Shown here: piece after piece, positions 35,694-42,779 of the stretch
Numbering within the stretch: the first letter of the stretch is position 1
How the letters are laid out: the number at the start of each line of letters is the position of its first letter
Assembly (NCBI RefSeq): GCF_021390435.2
Contig: NZ_JAJVCN010000002.1
Coordinates: 930,001 to 994,000 of the forward strand
DNA from: Kibdelosporangium philippinense
GTDB lineage: Bacteria > Actinomycetota > Actinomycetes > Mycobacteriales > Pseudonocardiaceae
Reading direction: 5' to 3'
DNA length: 64,000 bases
Notes under the pieces: generated by a model
Databases searched by the model: none
Seen by the model: only the letters and a program-made list of their open reading frames with translations
What the model was told of the DNA's origin: nothing
Program-made: the position numbers and the translations under genes

Positions 35694-36023
35694 ATGCCGG
35701 AAGGCAAAGCTGACGTCAAGATGAATCCCGAGGAACTGAAGCTCCTGGTTCCTCGACTTGAGGACCTCAGCATCGGGCTCACTCGGCTGGTGACGCACAT
35801 CAAGAACGCGAAGGTCCAGGCCAACCACTTCGGCCAGACGAACAACGCCGCCGCGGCCGGCAACTTCGTCAAGCAAAGTCTCGACACCCTGTCGGCCTCG
35901 GTGACCACCGGCCAGCAGTACGCCGCCTCGCTGGTCACCGCGCTGCAGCAGTCGGTGGGCATGACCACGCAGACCGAGCAGCAGAACAAGCAGTCGTTCA
36001 AGAACCAGGCCGAGGCGGTGTGA
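35694..36023 (+). CDS. Cassette A gene 1: EspC/WXG-like small helical protein
   Basis: A 109-residue, mostly helical protein that opens MPEGKADVKMNPEELKLLVP, with the pattern of EspC/DUF2580-type T7SS proteins, no signal peptide and no membrane span. The ATG follows AAGGGGGAGCC. It ends 4 bp before the large cassette gene. Cassette B starts with a gene of similar length and layout (38825-39151), so it is probably the small partner of the long protein. No Y-x-x-x-D/E signal is obvious in it. Confidence 0.7.
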   Translation: MPEGKADVKMNPEELKLLVPRLEDLSIGLTRLVTHIKNAKVQANHFGQTNNAAAAGNFVKQSLDTLSASVTTGQQYAASLVTALQQSVGMTTQTEQQNKQSFKNQAEAV

Positions 36024-36027
36024 CGAC

Positions 36028-38256
36028 ATGACACCACGCCCTGTTCAGGATGCCGCCGATCGGACTCTGAAGGATCCAGACGTCGATCAGACGACGGCGC
36101 GCAAGATGATCGACGACGCGATCGGGCGGTGGCACAAGGAACTGTCGAGCGGCAGCGGCAACGGCATCATCTATCGCCGCTGGCAGCACCACCAGGTGTC
36201 GGGCAACCGGTTCATGAAGGAGCCCTGCTGGGGCGACCACAAGGACCAGCCCGAAGGCGACATGCTGGAGAAGCTGAAGGCGATCGAGTTCGGCCCGATC
36301 CTGGAGACCGCCCGCAGGCTGACCGACTCGGCCACCTTCATGGCCGACTTCTCCGACGAGGTGAAGACGGTCGCGGGTCGGGTGGACGACAACTGGCAGG
36401 ACAACAATGGCCAGACCGCGGTCGGCAAGATCAACGCGTTGGGTACCGCGTCCAAGACATATCAGGATTCGGCCAACAAGCTCGCCACCCATCTGGCCGG
36501 TCTCGCCAACGAATCCCGCAAGTGCATCCAGCGACTTGTCGATTACGCCACCGGGCAGACCGACCAGTATTTCAAGGATTACCTCGGCAACGACGAGAAC
36601 GTCGATATCGCGCACTTCAGCGAGGCCATCGACCAGATCGACTTCTGCCTGAGAACAGGCAAGGACTTTAACCGGGACCCGTACAACCTGGACGTCGCCC
36701 GCAGTTCGAAGCCTGGGGTTCCTATCTGGGAGGCCATGTTCGGAATCTGGTACAACGACGTCGAAAAGGGCAGGCTGGACGCTTTCTGTGAGAAGTACAG
36801 CACCAATGTCGGGACGTTCCGCCGGTTGATCAAAGAGTGCTACGACGCCGTCGACAAGCACATGCAGAGCATGATGAACGCGTCCAGCGGCTTGAACCTT
36901 CAGCCGTTCGCCAAGCTGGACGAGCTCGCTAAGGGCGGCGGCGACCAGCCGAAGAAGCCACCGCCAGAGGACCAGCCCAAGGACAAAGACAAGGAAAAGG
37001 ACAAGCCCGGTCAGGGTGGTCCCGGTCCCGGCTCCGGTGGTCCTGGCCCAGGTTCTGGTGGTCCCGGCCCTGGTTCCGGTGGCCCTGGTCCTGGTACCGG
37101 CAGCCCGCCGCCGATGCCTCCGCCCTATCCGCCAGCTCCGACCGATGGCCCGTCGGACACGACTGACCCGAGCGACGTCCCTGGTGAACCGATCGTCGAC
37201 CCTGGCAAGGGCGGGCCGGCCACGGGCGAGACCGTCACCATCGACGAGGGTGGCAAGAAGATCTCGGTCACCAGCCCGGACAGCGAAGGCCACGTCAAGG
37301 TGACCGTGGATGACGGCACCGGCAAGCCGAAGACCTACGACATGGACTTCAGCCAGCCGACCACGGGAACCCCAGGCACTGGCACGCCAGGCACTCCGGG
37401 GACCGGCACCCCAGGCCAAGGGCAACAGCCAGACGGCCAGCCGGTCCTTGGGGCAGACGGCAAACCGGTGCAAACCCTGCCGGACACGGCCGGTGGCGAC
37501 CCGACCCAGACGTTGAAGCCCGGCCCGGACGGCAAGATCGTGCTGGAGGACGGCAACGTCACCATCACCGCCGAGCACCCGCCTGGCCAGCCGGACGTGG
37601 TCAAGCTGACCGTGAACGACGGCACCGGCGAGCCGACGACGTACACATTGGACTACAGCGACCCGGCCAACCCGCAGGTCGGCCAGGCCGAGCCCGCCAA
37701 CGCCAGGTACGAAACCCAAGAAGGACGGCACGCGGCCCAGGTCCAAGGCTTCGGAGGCTCGTTCGAGACCGACGGGCCGCGCCAGGACGTCGCCAGCGCA
37801 ACCCCAGCAGCATTCGCGGGCGCTGGCACAGCCGAAGCAGCAGCGTTCGGAGGAGGCAACGGTTCAGCCGTTGAATCGGACCAGCCGTCGCAGACCACGA
37901 GCACGCAGGCCGTCGGTGACTTCGGCGTCGGCACCGGTGACGCGGGCTTCGGCGACTCGCCCTGGTCCACGCAAGGCGACCTGCTGTCCGGCGGCGACGA
38001 CTTCAACCAGGTCGCGCCCGCGGCCGGGGAAGCGGGACTCGCCGCGATCCCCGATGACGGTGGCCAGCCAGCGAACCAGAACCAGGCGGCCTCTGGCATG
38101 GGTGGCATGCCGATGATGGGTGGCATGGGCGCGGGCGGTGGCGGTGGTGGCGACACCGAGCGAAGCGGCGGACAGTGGTCGGTGACGGGTGATCTGTTCG
38201 CCGACGAGAATGAGCCCGCCCGGATCGCCGGTGTGCTCGACGAAGACGTCAGGTAA
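36028..38256 (+). CDS. Cassette A gene 2: long WXG-like protein with Gly/Pro-rich tail
   Basis: A 742-residue protein. The first 300 residues are helical; a W at residue 123 in DDNWQDNNGQTAV replaces a W-x-G turn, and FGPILETARRL precedes it. A Y-x-x-x-D motif (YLGND) and Y-x-x-x-E (YNDVE) are present. Residues about 329-390 are Pro/Gly repeats (GPGPGSGGPGPG), followed by two copies of V-T-V-D-D-G-T-G (about residues 426 and 528). W646 and W717 each sit in W-x(2-3)-GDL(F/L) motifs (PWSTQGDLL and QWSVTGDLF). The layout matches cassette B gene 2, 39138-40565. It is probably exported by the T7SS; no signal peptide is present. Confidence 0.72.
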   Translation: MTPRPVQDAADRTLKDPDVDQTTARKMIDDAIGRWHKELSSGSGNGIIYRRWQHHQVSGNRFMKEPCWGDHKDQPEGDMLEKLKAIEFGPILETARRLTDSATFMADFSDEVKTVAGRVDDNWQDNNGQTAVGKINALGTASKTYQDSANKLATHLAGLANESRKCIQRLVDYATGQTDQYFKDYLGNDENVDIAHFSEAIDQIDFCLRTGKDFNRDPYNLDVARSSKPGVPIWEAMFGIWYNDVEKGRLDAFCEKYSTNVGTFRRLIKECYDAVDKHMQSMMNASSGLNLQPFAKLDELAKGGGDQPKKPPPEDQPKDKDKEKDKPGQGGPGPGSGGPGPGSGGPGPGSGGPGPGTGSPPPMPPPYPPAPTDGPSDTTDPSDVPGEPIVDPGKGGPATGETVTIDEGGKKISVTSPDSEGHVKVTVDDGTGKPKTYDMDFSQPTTGTPGTGTPGTPGTGTPGQGQQPDGQPVLGADGKPVQTLPDTAGGDPTQTLKPGPDGKIVLEDGNVTITAEHPPGQPDVVKLTVNDGTGEPTTYTLDYSDPANPQVGQAEPANARYETQEGRHAAQVQGFGGSFETDGPRQDVASATPAAFAGAGTAEAAAFGGGNGSAVESDQPSQTTSTQAVGDFGVGTGDAGFGDSPWSTQGDLLSGGDDFNQVAPAAGEAGLAAIPDDGGQPANQNQAASGMGGMPMMGGMGAGGGGGGDTERSGGQWSVTGDLFADENEPARIAGVLDEDVR

Positions 38257-38267
38257 GGAGTTCGCGC

Positions 38268-38804
38268 GTGTACGAGATCGACTACTCGGACCCTGAGGTG
38301 CGCCGCATCCTCGCCGAGTACGAGGGCGTGACGGCGCAGTTCGAGTCGGCGGCGAACGAGATCGCCATCGAGTACCGCGAGCAGACCGAGAAGATCGAGG
38401 AAGAGCACCGGCAGAAAACCGAGGAGAACCGCGAGTTCTACGAGCGGCTCGAGGCAGAGAAGCAACAGAAGGCACAGGAGGAACAGGCGCAGTCGCCGTG
38501 GACGGCGCCGCAACGGGAAACCGTGATGTCCTTTGGTGACTTCGATGATGAGCAGCCGAAGCAGGACGCGTGGTCGACGCCGACGCCTCCGATCGGTTTC
38601 CCGCCGCCACCGCCGATCCCCGATCCGGTGCCGGAAGCTGAGGCGATCCGGGCAGCGGCGCCGGAACCGGTGATGAGGTTCGGCGACTTCGATGACGAGG
38701 ACGAACCGGTGCGCCAGCAACCGCAGGCGCCCGCGTCCGGCGGCAGGCGCCGGGCGCAGGAAGACGACGACGAGGACATGTCTGGCCAGAGCTGGCTGCG
38801 CTGA
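38268..38804 (+). CDS. Cassette A gene 3: charged coiled-coil protein
   Basis: A 178-residue, strongly charged protein. Residues 8-75 form a coiled-coil-like stretch (RREQTEKIEEEHRQ-type EK repeats), then a low-complexity part with two FGDFDDE repeats (MSFGDFDDEQPK and MRFGDFDDEDEP), and a C-terminal DDDEDMSGQSWLR. A Y-x-x-x-E (YSDPE) is near the start. The GTG at 38268 follows AAGGAG. It resembles cassette B gene 3 in its acidic coil and aromatic C-terminal end. The function is unknown; a chaperone or partner for the long protein is only a guess. Confidence 0.65.
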   Translation: MYEIDYSDPEVRRILAEYEGVTAQFESAANEIAIEYREQTEKIEEEHRQKTEENREFYERLEAEKQQKAQEEQAQSPWTAPQRETVMSFGDFDDEQPKQDAWSTPTPPIGFPPPPPIPDPVPEAEAIRAAAPEPVMRFGDFDDEDEPVRQQPQAPASGGRRRAQEDDDEDMSGQSWLR

Positions 38805-38824
38805 ACCTGGTGTGGGGGCGATGA

Positions 38825-39151
38825 ATGAAGGACAGGCTTGAAGTCAATCACGAGCTTGTCACCGCGATCAGCAAGGAGATGGCGGAGTTCGGCGCCGCGT
38901 TGGCCGCGGCGCGGGCGTACGCGCAGGCCGACAACGGGTTGACTGCGGACAAGTTCGGTGTGATCGCGGCACGGACCGGCGTCGGCCAGACGTACACCAA
39001 ACTGCGTGAGACCTTGCGTGGCGTGTTGGACAAGGCGACGCCGACTGTGAACGCACTCGCCGAGGCGTTGGCCACGGCGCAGCAGAAGACCGTCGAAGCG
39101 GATGCCGAGGTAGCGGCGCGGATCAGGAGCGCGGGCAATGACCTCCGATGA
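38825..39151 (+). CDS. Cassette B gene 1: EspC/WXG-like small helical protein
   Basis: A 108-residue helical protein starting MKDRLEVNHELVTAISKEMA, with a Y-x-x-x-D signal (YAQAD) near residue 38 and no membrane span. It parallels the small first gene of cassette A in length and helical pattern. Its end overlaps the start of the next gene by 14 bp, so translation is probably coupled. Confidence 0.7.
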   Translation: MKDRLEVNHELVTAISKEMAEFGAALAAARAYAQADNGLTADKFGVIAARTGVGQTYTKLRETLRGVLDKATPTVNALAEALATAQQKTVEADAEVAARIRSAGNDLR

Positions 39152-40565
39152 CATCACTGCTCCGCTGAAACCGGTCAACGCCAAGGACATTGACTCGACG
39201 ACCGAGTTGCTTGAGACGTTCAAGTGGTTCAAGGACAACCTGTCCACGCGTACCGGCCGGTTCGGTGAGCTCTACCAATGCTGGAATGGCCACCCGGCAA
39301 GCAAAAACGGCGCGCGTGGGTGGGCGGCGCGGCCGTGGAACGGCGAAGACGACCGGATGGTCGACGATCTCGGCGGGATCGATTTCGGCCCGATGCTCGG
39401 CGACATCGAACGTTTCGGCAATCTGCGCGCGTCGAGCGATGAGATGCGCGGCACCGCGGACTCGATCCGCAACCGGCTGACCGACGCATGGTCCGGGCCC
39501 GCGGCTGAGACCGCGGTGGAAAAGCTTGACCAGTTGGGCAAAGCGTCGACGAAGTTCCGTGACACGCTCAACCAGTTCGCAGCCGCGCTGGATGGTGCTC
39601 GTACCACAACAAAAGAAGCGATCACCGAGCTGAAAACCGCTGTGGGCAGCCAAGTTAAGACGTTCACGCTGTCCGAAGGCGTTGATCTACGGCGCCAGCA
39701 GGTCGATCGGCTCGATGTCGCGGTCGCCGGCGGGCCGCCGTTCGGTCGGCCCATTCCGATCGAGGAACTCACCCGTCCGTCCACAGTAGACCTCAATGAG
39801 GGTGGGGTCGGTGGCCACTGGTGGAGCAACGAGACCATCAACGCGCTGGATGCCATGTGCGACAGCTACTTCAACGCGATCTCCGCACTACGCAAGCTGA
39901 TCGGTGAGACCACGACCGCGATCGCCAACTCGTGGACCGCGTTGAACGAAGCCCTGAAACGAATCCAGGCCACCACCGACCTCGACCCCTTCGGCAAGAT
40001 CACGGGATCGGCGCCAGCCAAGCCTTCGCCACACATCGGCATCCACTCGCAGTCCGCCGACCGCGTCGGCGTCACGGTCGACGGCAAGCGGTACGAGATG
40101 GACTTCGGCAGCAAACCGGAACAACCAAGCGCGCCACCGCAACCAGTCAACCCAGCCACAGGCGCCGGGTCAGGCGGTGGAGGCGGAGGTGGTGCTTCCG
40201 AAGGCGCCGGGTCAGGTGGCGGCGGAGGAGGTTCCGCAGGCTCCGGTTCAAGCCCACAACCGCCACTCCCACCAGGCTCGATGGCCGGAATCCAAGCCCC
40301 AGCCGCGCACGACGGCACCCCCGACGCGCGACCCGCAGGGCCACCGGCAGGTGCGCCAGCGGGCGGGCCGCCAGCAGGAGCGCCGATGGGTGGCATGCCC
40401 ATGGGCGCGATGGGTGGTGGCGGCGGTCAAGGCGGTGACCAGGAACGACAGAGCAAATGGCGTACCCAGGGCGACTTGTTCGACGACGCCGTGGAGCTGG
40501 CAGTCCCCATGGTGATCGGTGACGACGACCCGTACGGCGCCTTCGGCCCGAAGGGGAAGCAATGA
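39138..40565 (+). CDS. Cassette B gene 2: long WXG protein with Gly/Pro-rich tail
   Basis: A 475-residue protein. The W at residue 118 in DAWSGPAAETAVEKL is a classical W-x-G turn, and the blocks IDFGPMLGD, LGKASTKFRDTLNQFAAALD, ALDAMCDSYFNAISALRKLI and DLDPFGKI align with cassette A gene 2. One V-T-V-D-G-K-R-Y-E-M-D-F repeat precedes a Gly-rich stretch (about residues 340-385), and W441 sits in KWRTQGDLF near the end. The ATG at 39138 lies inside gene 1. The ATGA overlap with the next gene suggests coupling. Probably a secreted T7SS substrate. Confidence 0.74.
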   Translation: MTSDDITAPLKPVNAKDIDSTTELLETFKWFKDNLSTRTGRFGELYQCWNGHPASKNGARGWAARPWNGEDDRMVDDLGGIDFGPMLGDIERFGNLRASSDEMRGTADSIRNRLTDAWSGPAAETAVEKLDQLGKASTKFRDTLNQFAAALDGARTTTKEAITELKTAVGSQVKTFTLSEGVDLRRQQVDRLDVAVAGGPPFGRPIPIEELTRPSTVDLNEGGVGGHWWSNETINALDAMCDSYFNAISALRKLIGETTTAIANSWTALNEALKRIQATTDLDPFGKITGSAPAKPSPHIGIHSQSADRVGVTVDGKRYEMDFGSKPEQPSAPPQPVNPATGAGSGGGGGGGASEGAGSGGGGGGSAGSGSSPQPPLPPGSMAGIQAPAAHDGTPDARPAGPPAGAPAGGPPAGAPMGGMPMGAMGGGGGQGGDQERQSKWRTQGDLFDDAVELAVPMVIGDDDPYGAFGPKGKQ

Positions 40566-40861
40566 TCGACGAATCCGACCCGGCCGTCGTCGCCATGCGC
40601 GCCCAGTTCGCCGAGATTTCCGCACGACACCGCGCGGGCGTCGCGCAGTCCGTCGCCGAGTACCAGCAGGGCGAGGCCGCGAACAAGGCGTACCAGGACG
40701 AAGTGGCACGCCGAGAAGCCGAACAAGCCGCAGCCAAACCGCCAGAACCAGAGCCCAAAAACCCGTGGCTCAGCCGTCGCAACGCACCCCGGCCAGCAGC
40801 GCCCCCTGACGATGGCGAAGAGACCGGCTACTACTCAAACACCTGGATGCAGAACCGGTGA
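40562..40861 (+). CDS. Cassette B gene 3: small charged coiled-coil protein
   Basis: A 99-residue protein with an alpha-helical, charged N-terminal half (MRAQFAEISARHRAGVAQS and QDEVARREAEQAAAKPPEPE) and a C-terminal acidic/aromatic end, EETGYYSNTWMQNR. It is a shorter counterpart of the cassette A coiled-coil protein; both end with a Trp-containing tail after acidic residues. The ATG overlaps the previous stop (ATGA). The last 27 bases overlap the convergent hydrolase gene. Confidence 0.65.
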   Translation: MIDESDPAVVAMRAQFAEISARHRAGVAQSVAEYQQGEAANKAYQDEVARREAEQAAAKPPEPEPKNPWLSRRNAPRPAAPPDDGEETGYYSNTWMQNR

Positions 40862-41644
40862 CTCGAGGATCTTGGCGCCCTTGATGTCGTTGTCCAGCAG
40901 CTCGTCGTAAGCGTCCGTGCCGGTCAGGTGCTTGAGGAAGAACGCGGTCAGCAGCGCGCGCGAAATCCGCTGGGTCTTGCGTTCACCCTTGCCCGCCAAC
41001 AGCAACTGGCTCCAGTGCCGCCCCTCGGTGAACCCGAGGTGCCCGGCTTTCGGCAGCTCACGGACCTGCACCGGCCCAGCCCACCAGCGCGCGATCAGCT
41101 CGGCGTTGCCGACGGGCGGCGCGACCAGGTCCAGCCCGGCCGTCAGGTACAGCCCAGGCATCCGGCAGTGCCGTGCAGCGTCGACCGCGGACGGACGCGA
41201 CTCAGCGGCCGCCAACGTGGCCACCGCCCGAATCCGCGAGTCCTCAGCCGCGGCCAGTACCGCGCTGCCGCCGCCGAAGCAATGCCCGGCAAGGCCCAAC
41301 CGATCGGGTGAAACTTTGACCTGCCCGTCACCCAGCTGAACGGACACCAACGTCTTCAGCGCGGCCAGCAGATCGGCCGCGAACAGCCGATGCGACCCGA
41401 GCGGACCCGTGTGGGTGCTCGGCGCCGCCACGACGATGCCGTGCGTGGCCAGGTGGCGCAGCAGGCCGTGGTAGCGCAGCGGCGGCTGCAGCCAGCCATG
41501 GCCGAACGCGATGGCCGGCAAGCCATGGCCTGACGTGGGCGTGAACAGCACTCCGGGCTGCCCGGCCAGGCCAAGGTCACCCCGCAACACCGAGTGCGGG
41601 CCGGGAAGTGCCAGCTCGTAGGCCAGCTGCTTGGCGCGTGCCAT
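40835..41644 (-). CDS. Alpha/beta hydrolase (dienelactone hydrolase-like)
   Basis: A 269-residue cytosolic hydrolase. The nucleophile elbow is in RLGLAGHCFGGGSAVLAAA (Ser/Cys region; here Cys is in the G-x-C-x-G of the dienelactone type), with an oxyanion-type HGW (IAFGHGWLQ) and a His near the end in KAGHLGFTEG. The catalytic acid is probably in TAGLDLVAPP. The exact substrate cannot be read. Its 3' end overlaps cassette B gene 3 by 27 bp in a convergent arrangement. It separates the cassettes from the DUF4157 gene. Confidence 0.82.
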   Translation of the reverse strand: MARAKQLAYELALPGPHSVLRGDLGLAGQPGVLFTPTSGHGLPAIAFGHGWLQPPLRYHGLLRHLATHGIVVAAPSTHTGPLGSHRLFAADLLAALKTLVSVQLGDGQVKVSPDRLGLAGHCFGGGSAVLAAAEDSRIRAVATLAAAESRPSAVDAARHCRMPGLYLTAGLDLVAPPVGNAELIARWWAGPVQVRELPKAGHLGFTEGRHWSQLLLAGKGERKTQRISRALLTAFFLKHLTGTDAYDELLDNDIKGAKILESPVLHPGV

Positions 41645-41681
41645 GGGGCGACGTTATCCGATGGCCCCCGGACGCACCTGA

Positions 41682-42221
41682 TCACCCACGCTCGGCCGTC
41701 AGTTTGTCGGCAGCCGCGTGCGCCGCACGCTCGTCATGGTCGTGTGGGTCGCTCACGGACAGTCCAGGCGAGACCTCCGTACCCGCGACGGGCCCGGCGG
41801 ACTGTTGGAGCGTGTGCGTCACCTCGTGGGCCAGCGTGTGATAGCCCTCGGTACTGCTCGGGTTGTAGACCCCGGAGTTGAAGAAGACGTCATTGCCCGT
41901 GGTGAACGCACGCGCGCCCAACTGATCCGACAGGTTCGCGGCGGCGGAGTCCGTATGCAGCCGTACGTCGCCAAGCGACTGGCCCAGACCGCTTTCCATT
42001 TGGGTACGCAGCTGGGCGGGCAACGGACTGCCGCCACCGAGCCGGCCACGGATCTGGTCGGCCACGTTGTCACCGGGAAGCCCTTCGGATTCGCCCGCGA
42101 TGAGCCGCGCGATCATCTGGTTGCCGCCAGCGAAGACGGCGTCTTCTTTGGCGTTGGCCACAGGTTCGGTGCGCGGTGGTTCGTTCACCTGCTCTTTGGC
42201 ACGGATCCGGTCAGGCTCCAT
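41682..42221 (-). CDS. DUF4157 domain protein with metalloprotease-like HEVTH motif
   Basis: A 179-residue protein. The DUF4157 core is clear: GQSLGDVRLHTDSAAANLSD, ARAFTTGNDVFFNSGVYNP and HTLAHEVTHTLQQS, whose HExxH-type motif is a zinc-metalloprotease signature. Such proteins are often linked to contractile injection systems (eCIS), but no eCIS gene is in this window. The short N-terminus has no signal peptide. It is followed 4 bp later by the 112-residue unknown gene on the same strand. Confidence 0.85.
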   Translation of the reverse strand: MEPDRIRAKEQVNEPPRTEPVANAKEDAVFAGGNQMIARLIAGESEGLPGDNVADQIRGRLGGGSPLPAQLRTQMESGLGQSLGDVRLHTDSAAANLSDQLGARAFTTGNDVFFNSGVYNPSSTEGYHTLAHEVTHTLQQSAGPVAGTEVSPGLSVSDPHDHDERAAHAAADKLTAERG

Positions 42222-42225
42222 GGAG

Positions 42226-42564
42226 TCAGGCTAGGCGCCCCGGTGCCCATTTCATACGGATCGCGATGACCAGGACCCTGCGGTCCGGGAATGCACGGTA
42301 GACGGTGACGACGAAGTTGCCCGGTTTGGCGCCCCTTCGGGCTAGGAAGTCCTCGGCGCACGCCTGGGTGTACATGGTCAACCACGCCTCCTTGTTCTCT
42401 GGCTTCTGGCTGAAACACCAGCCTTGGTCGTCGACGGTCTCGGTGTATTCGTGAACCCGATTGGATTTGCTGAGTTCACGGCGGTATTCGATGTCATGGG
42501 TGTAGTTCCAGGTGCTCACGGTGACCGGATGGTCGACCTTGGTTTTACTGGTAACGATTCCCAA
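42226..42564 (-). CDS. Small unknown protein next to the DUF4157 gene
   Basis: About 112 residues with no recognised family. It contains two Cys (WCFSQ and QACAEDF), many charged residues, TWNYTHDIEYRRELSKSNRV and a hydrophobic C-terminal stretch (NFVVTVYRAFPDRRVLVIAI). The TTG at 42564 is preferred because GGAG lies 8 bases upstream; a GTG at 42519 or one inside the repeat at 42597 would also work, so the start is uncertain. It lies directly upstream of the DUF4157 gene on the same strand, in a likely operon, and its 5' end touches the composite repeat. Confidence 0.5.
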   Translation of the reverse strand: MGIVTSKTKVDHPVTVSTWNYTHDIEYRRELSKSNRVHEYTETVDDQGWCFSQKPENKEAWLTMYTQACAEDFLARRGAKPGNFVVTVYRAFPDRRVLVIAIRMKWAPGRLA

Positions 42565-42588
42565 TCCCGCGACTCCAAGCCCCCACCC

Positions 42589-42756
42589 CGTGTCCACCGT
42601 TCCGGAACACCGTGTCCACCGTTCTGGAACACCGTGTCCACCATTGCGACACCATGAAATTCCCCCGGCCCCGCCTGCCTGCGATCTCTGTATGCCGGAA
42701 AGTGCCTTTCGGTGTGCCGGAACGGTGGACACACCGTGTTGCAGTGGTGGACACGG
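42589..42756. repeat. Composite repeat locus 2: 22-bp units facing reverse-complement units
   Basis: Three forward units (CGTGTCCACCGTTCCGG or variants) start at 42589, 42611 and 42633, exactly 22 bp apart. After the shared CACCATGAAAT core (42650-42660) and a spacer, two reverse-complement units with GGTGGACAC follow, ending at about 42734 and 42756. The arm order, 22-bp period, core and the TTTCGGTGTGC step in the spacer all match locus 1 at 1937-2212. It ends 24 bp before the nnr start. Confidence 0.9.
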
Positions 42757-42779
42757 CGGCAGGACGTACGGTTGTCGAT

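Noticed and set aside
36028..38256. Gly/Pro-rich protein as a PE/PPE protein
   Set aside because: Neither the PE nor the PPE N-terminal motif is present; the W-turn and cassette context point to a WXG-type protein.
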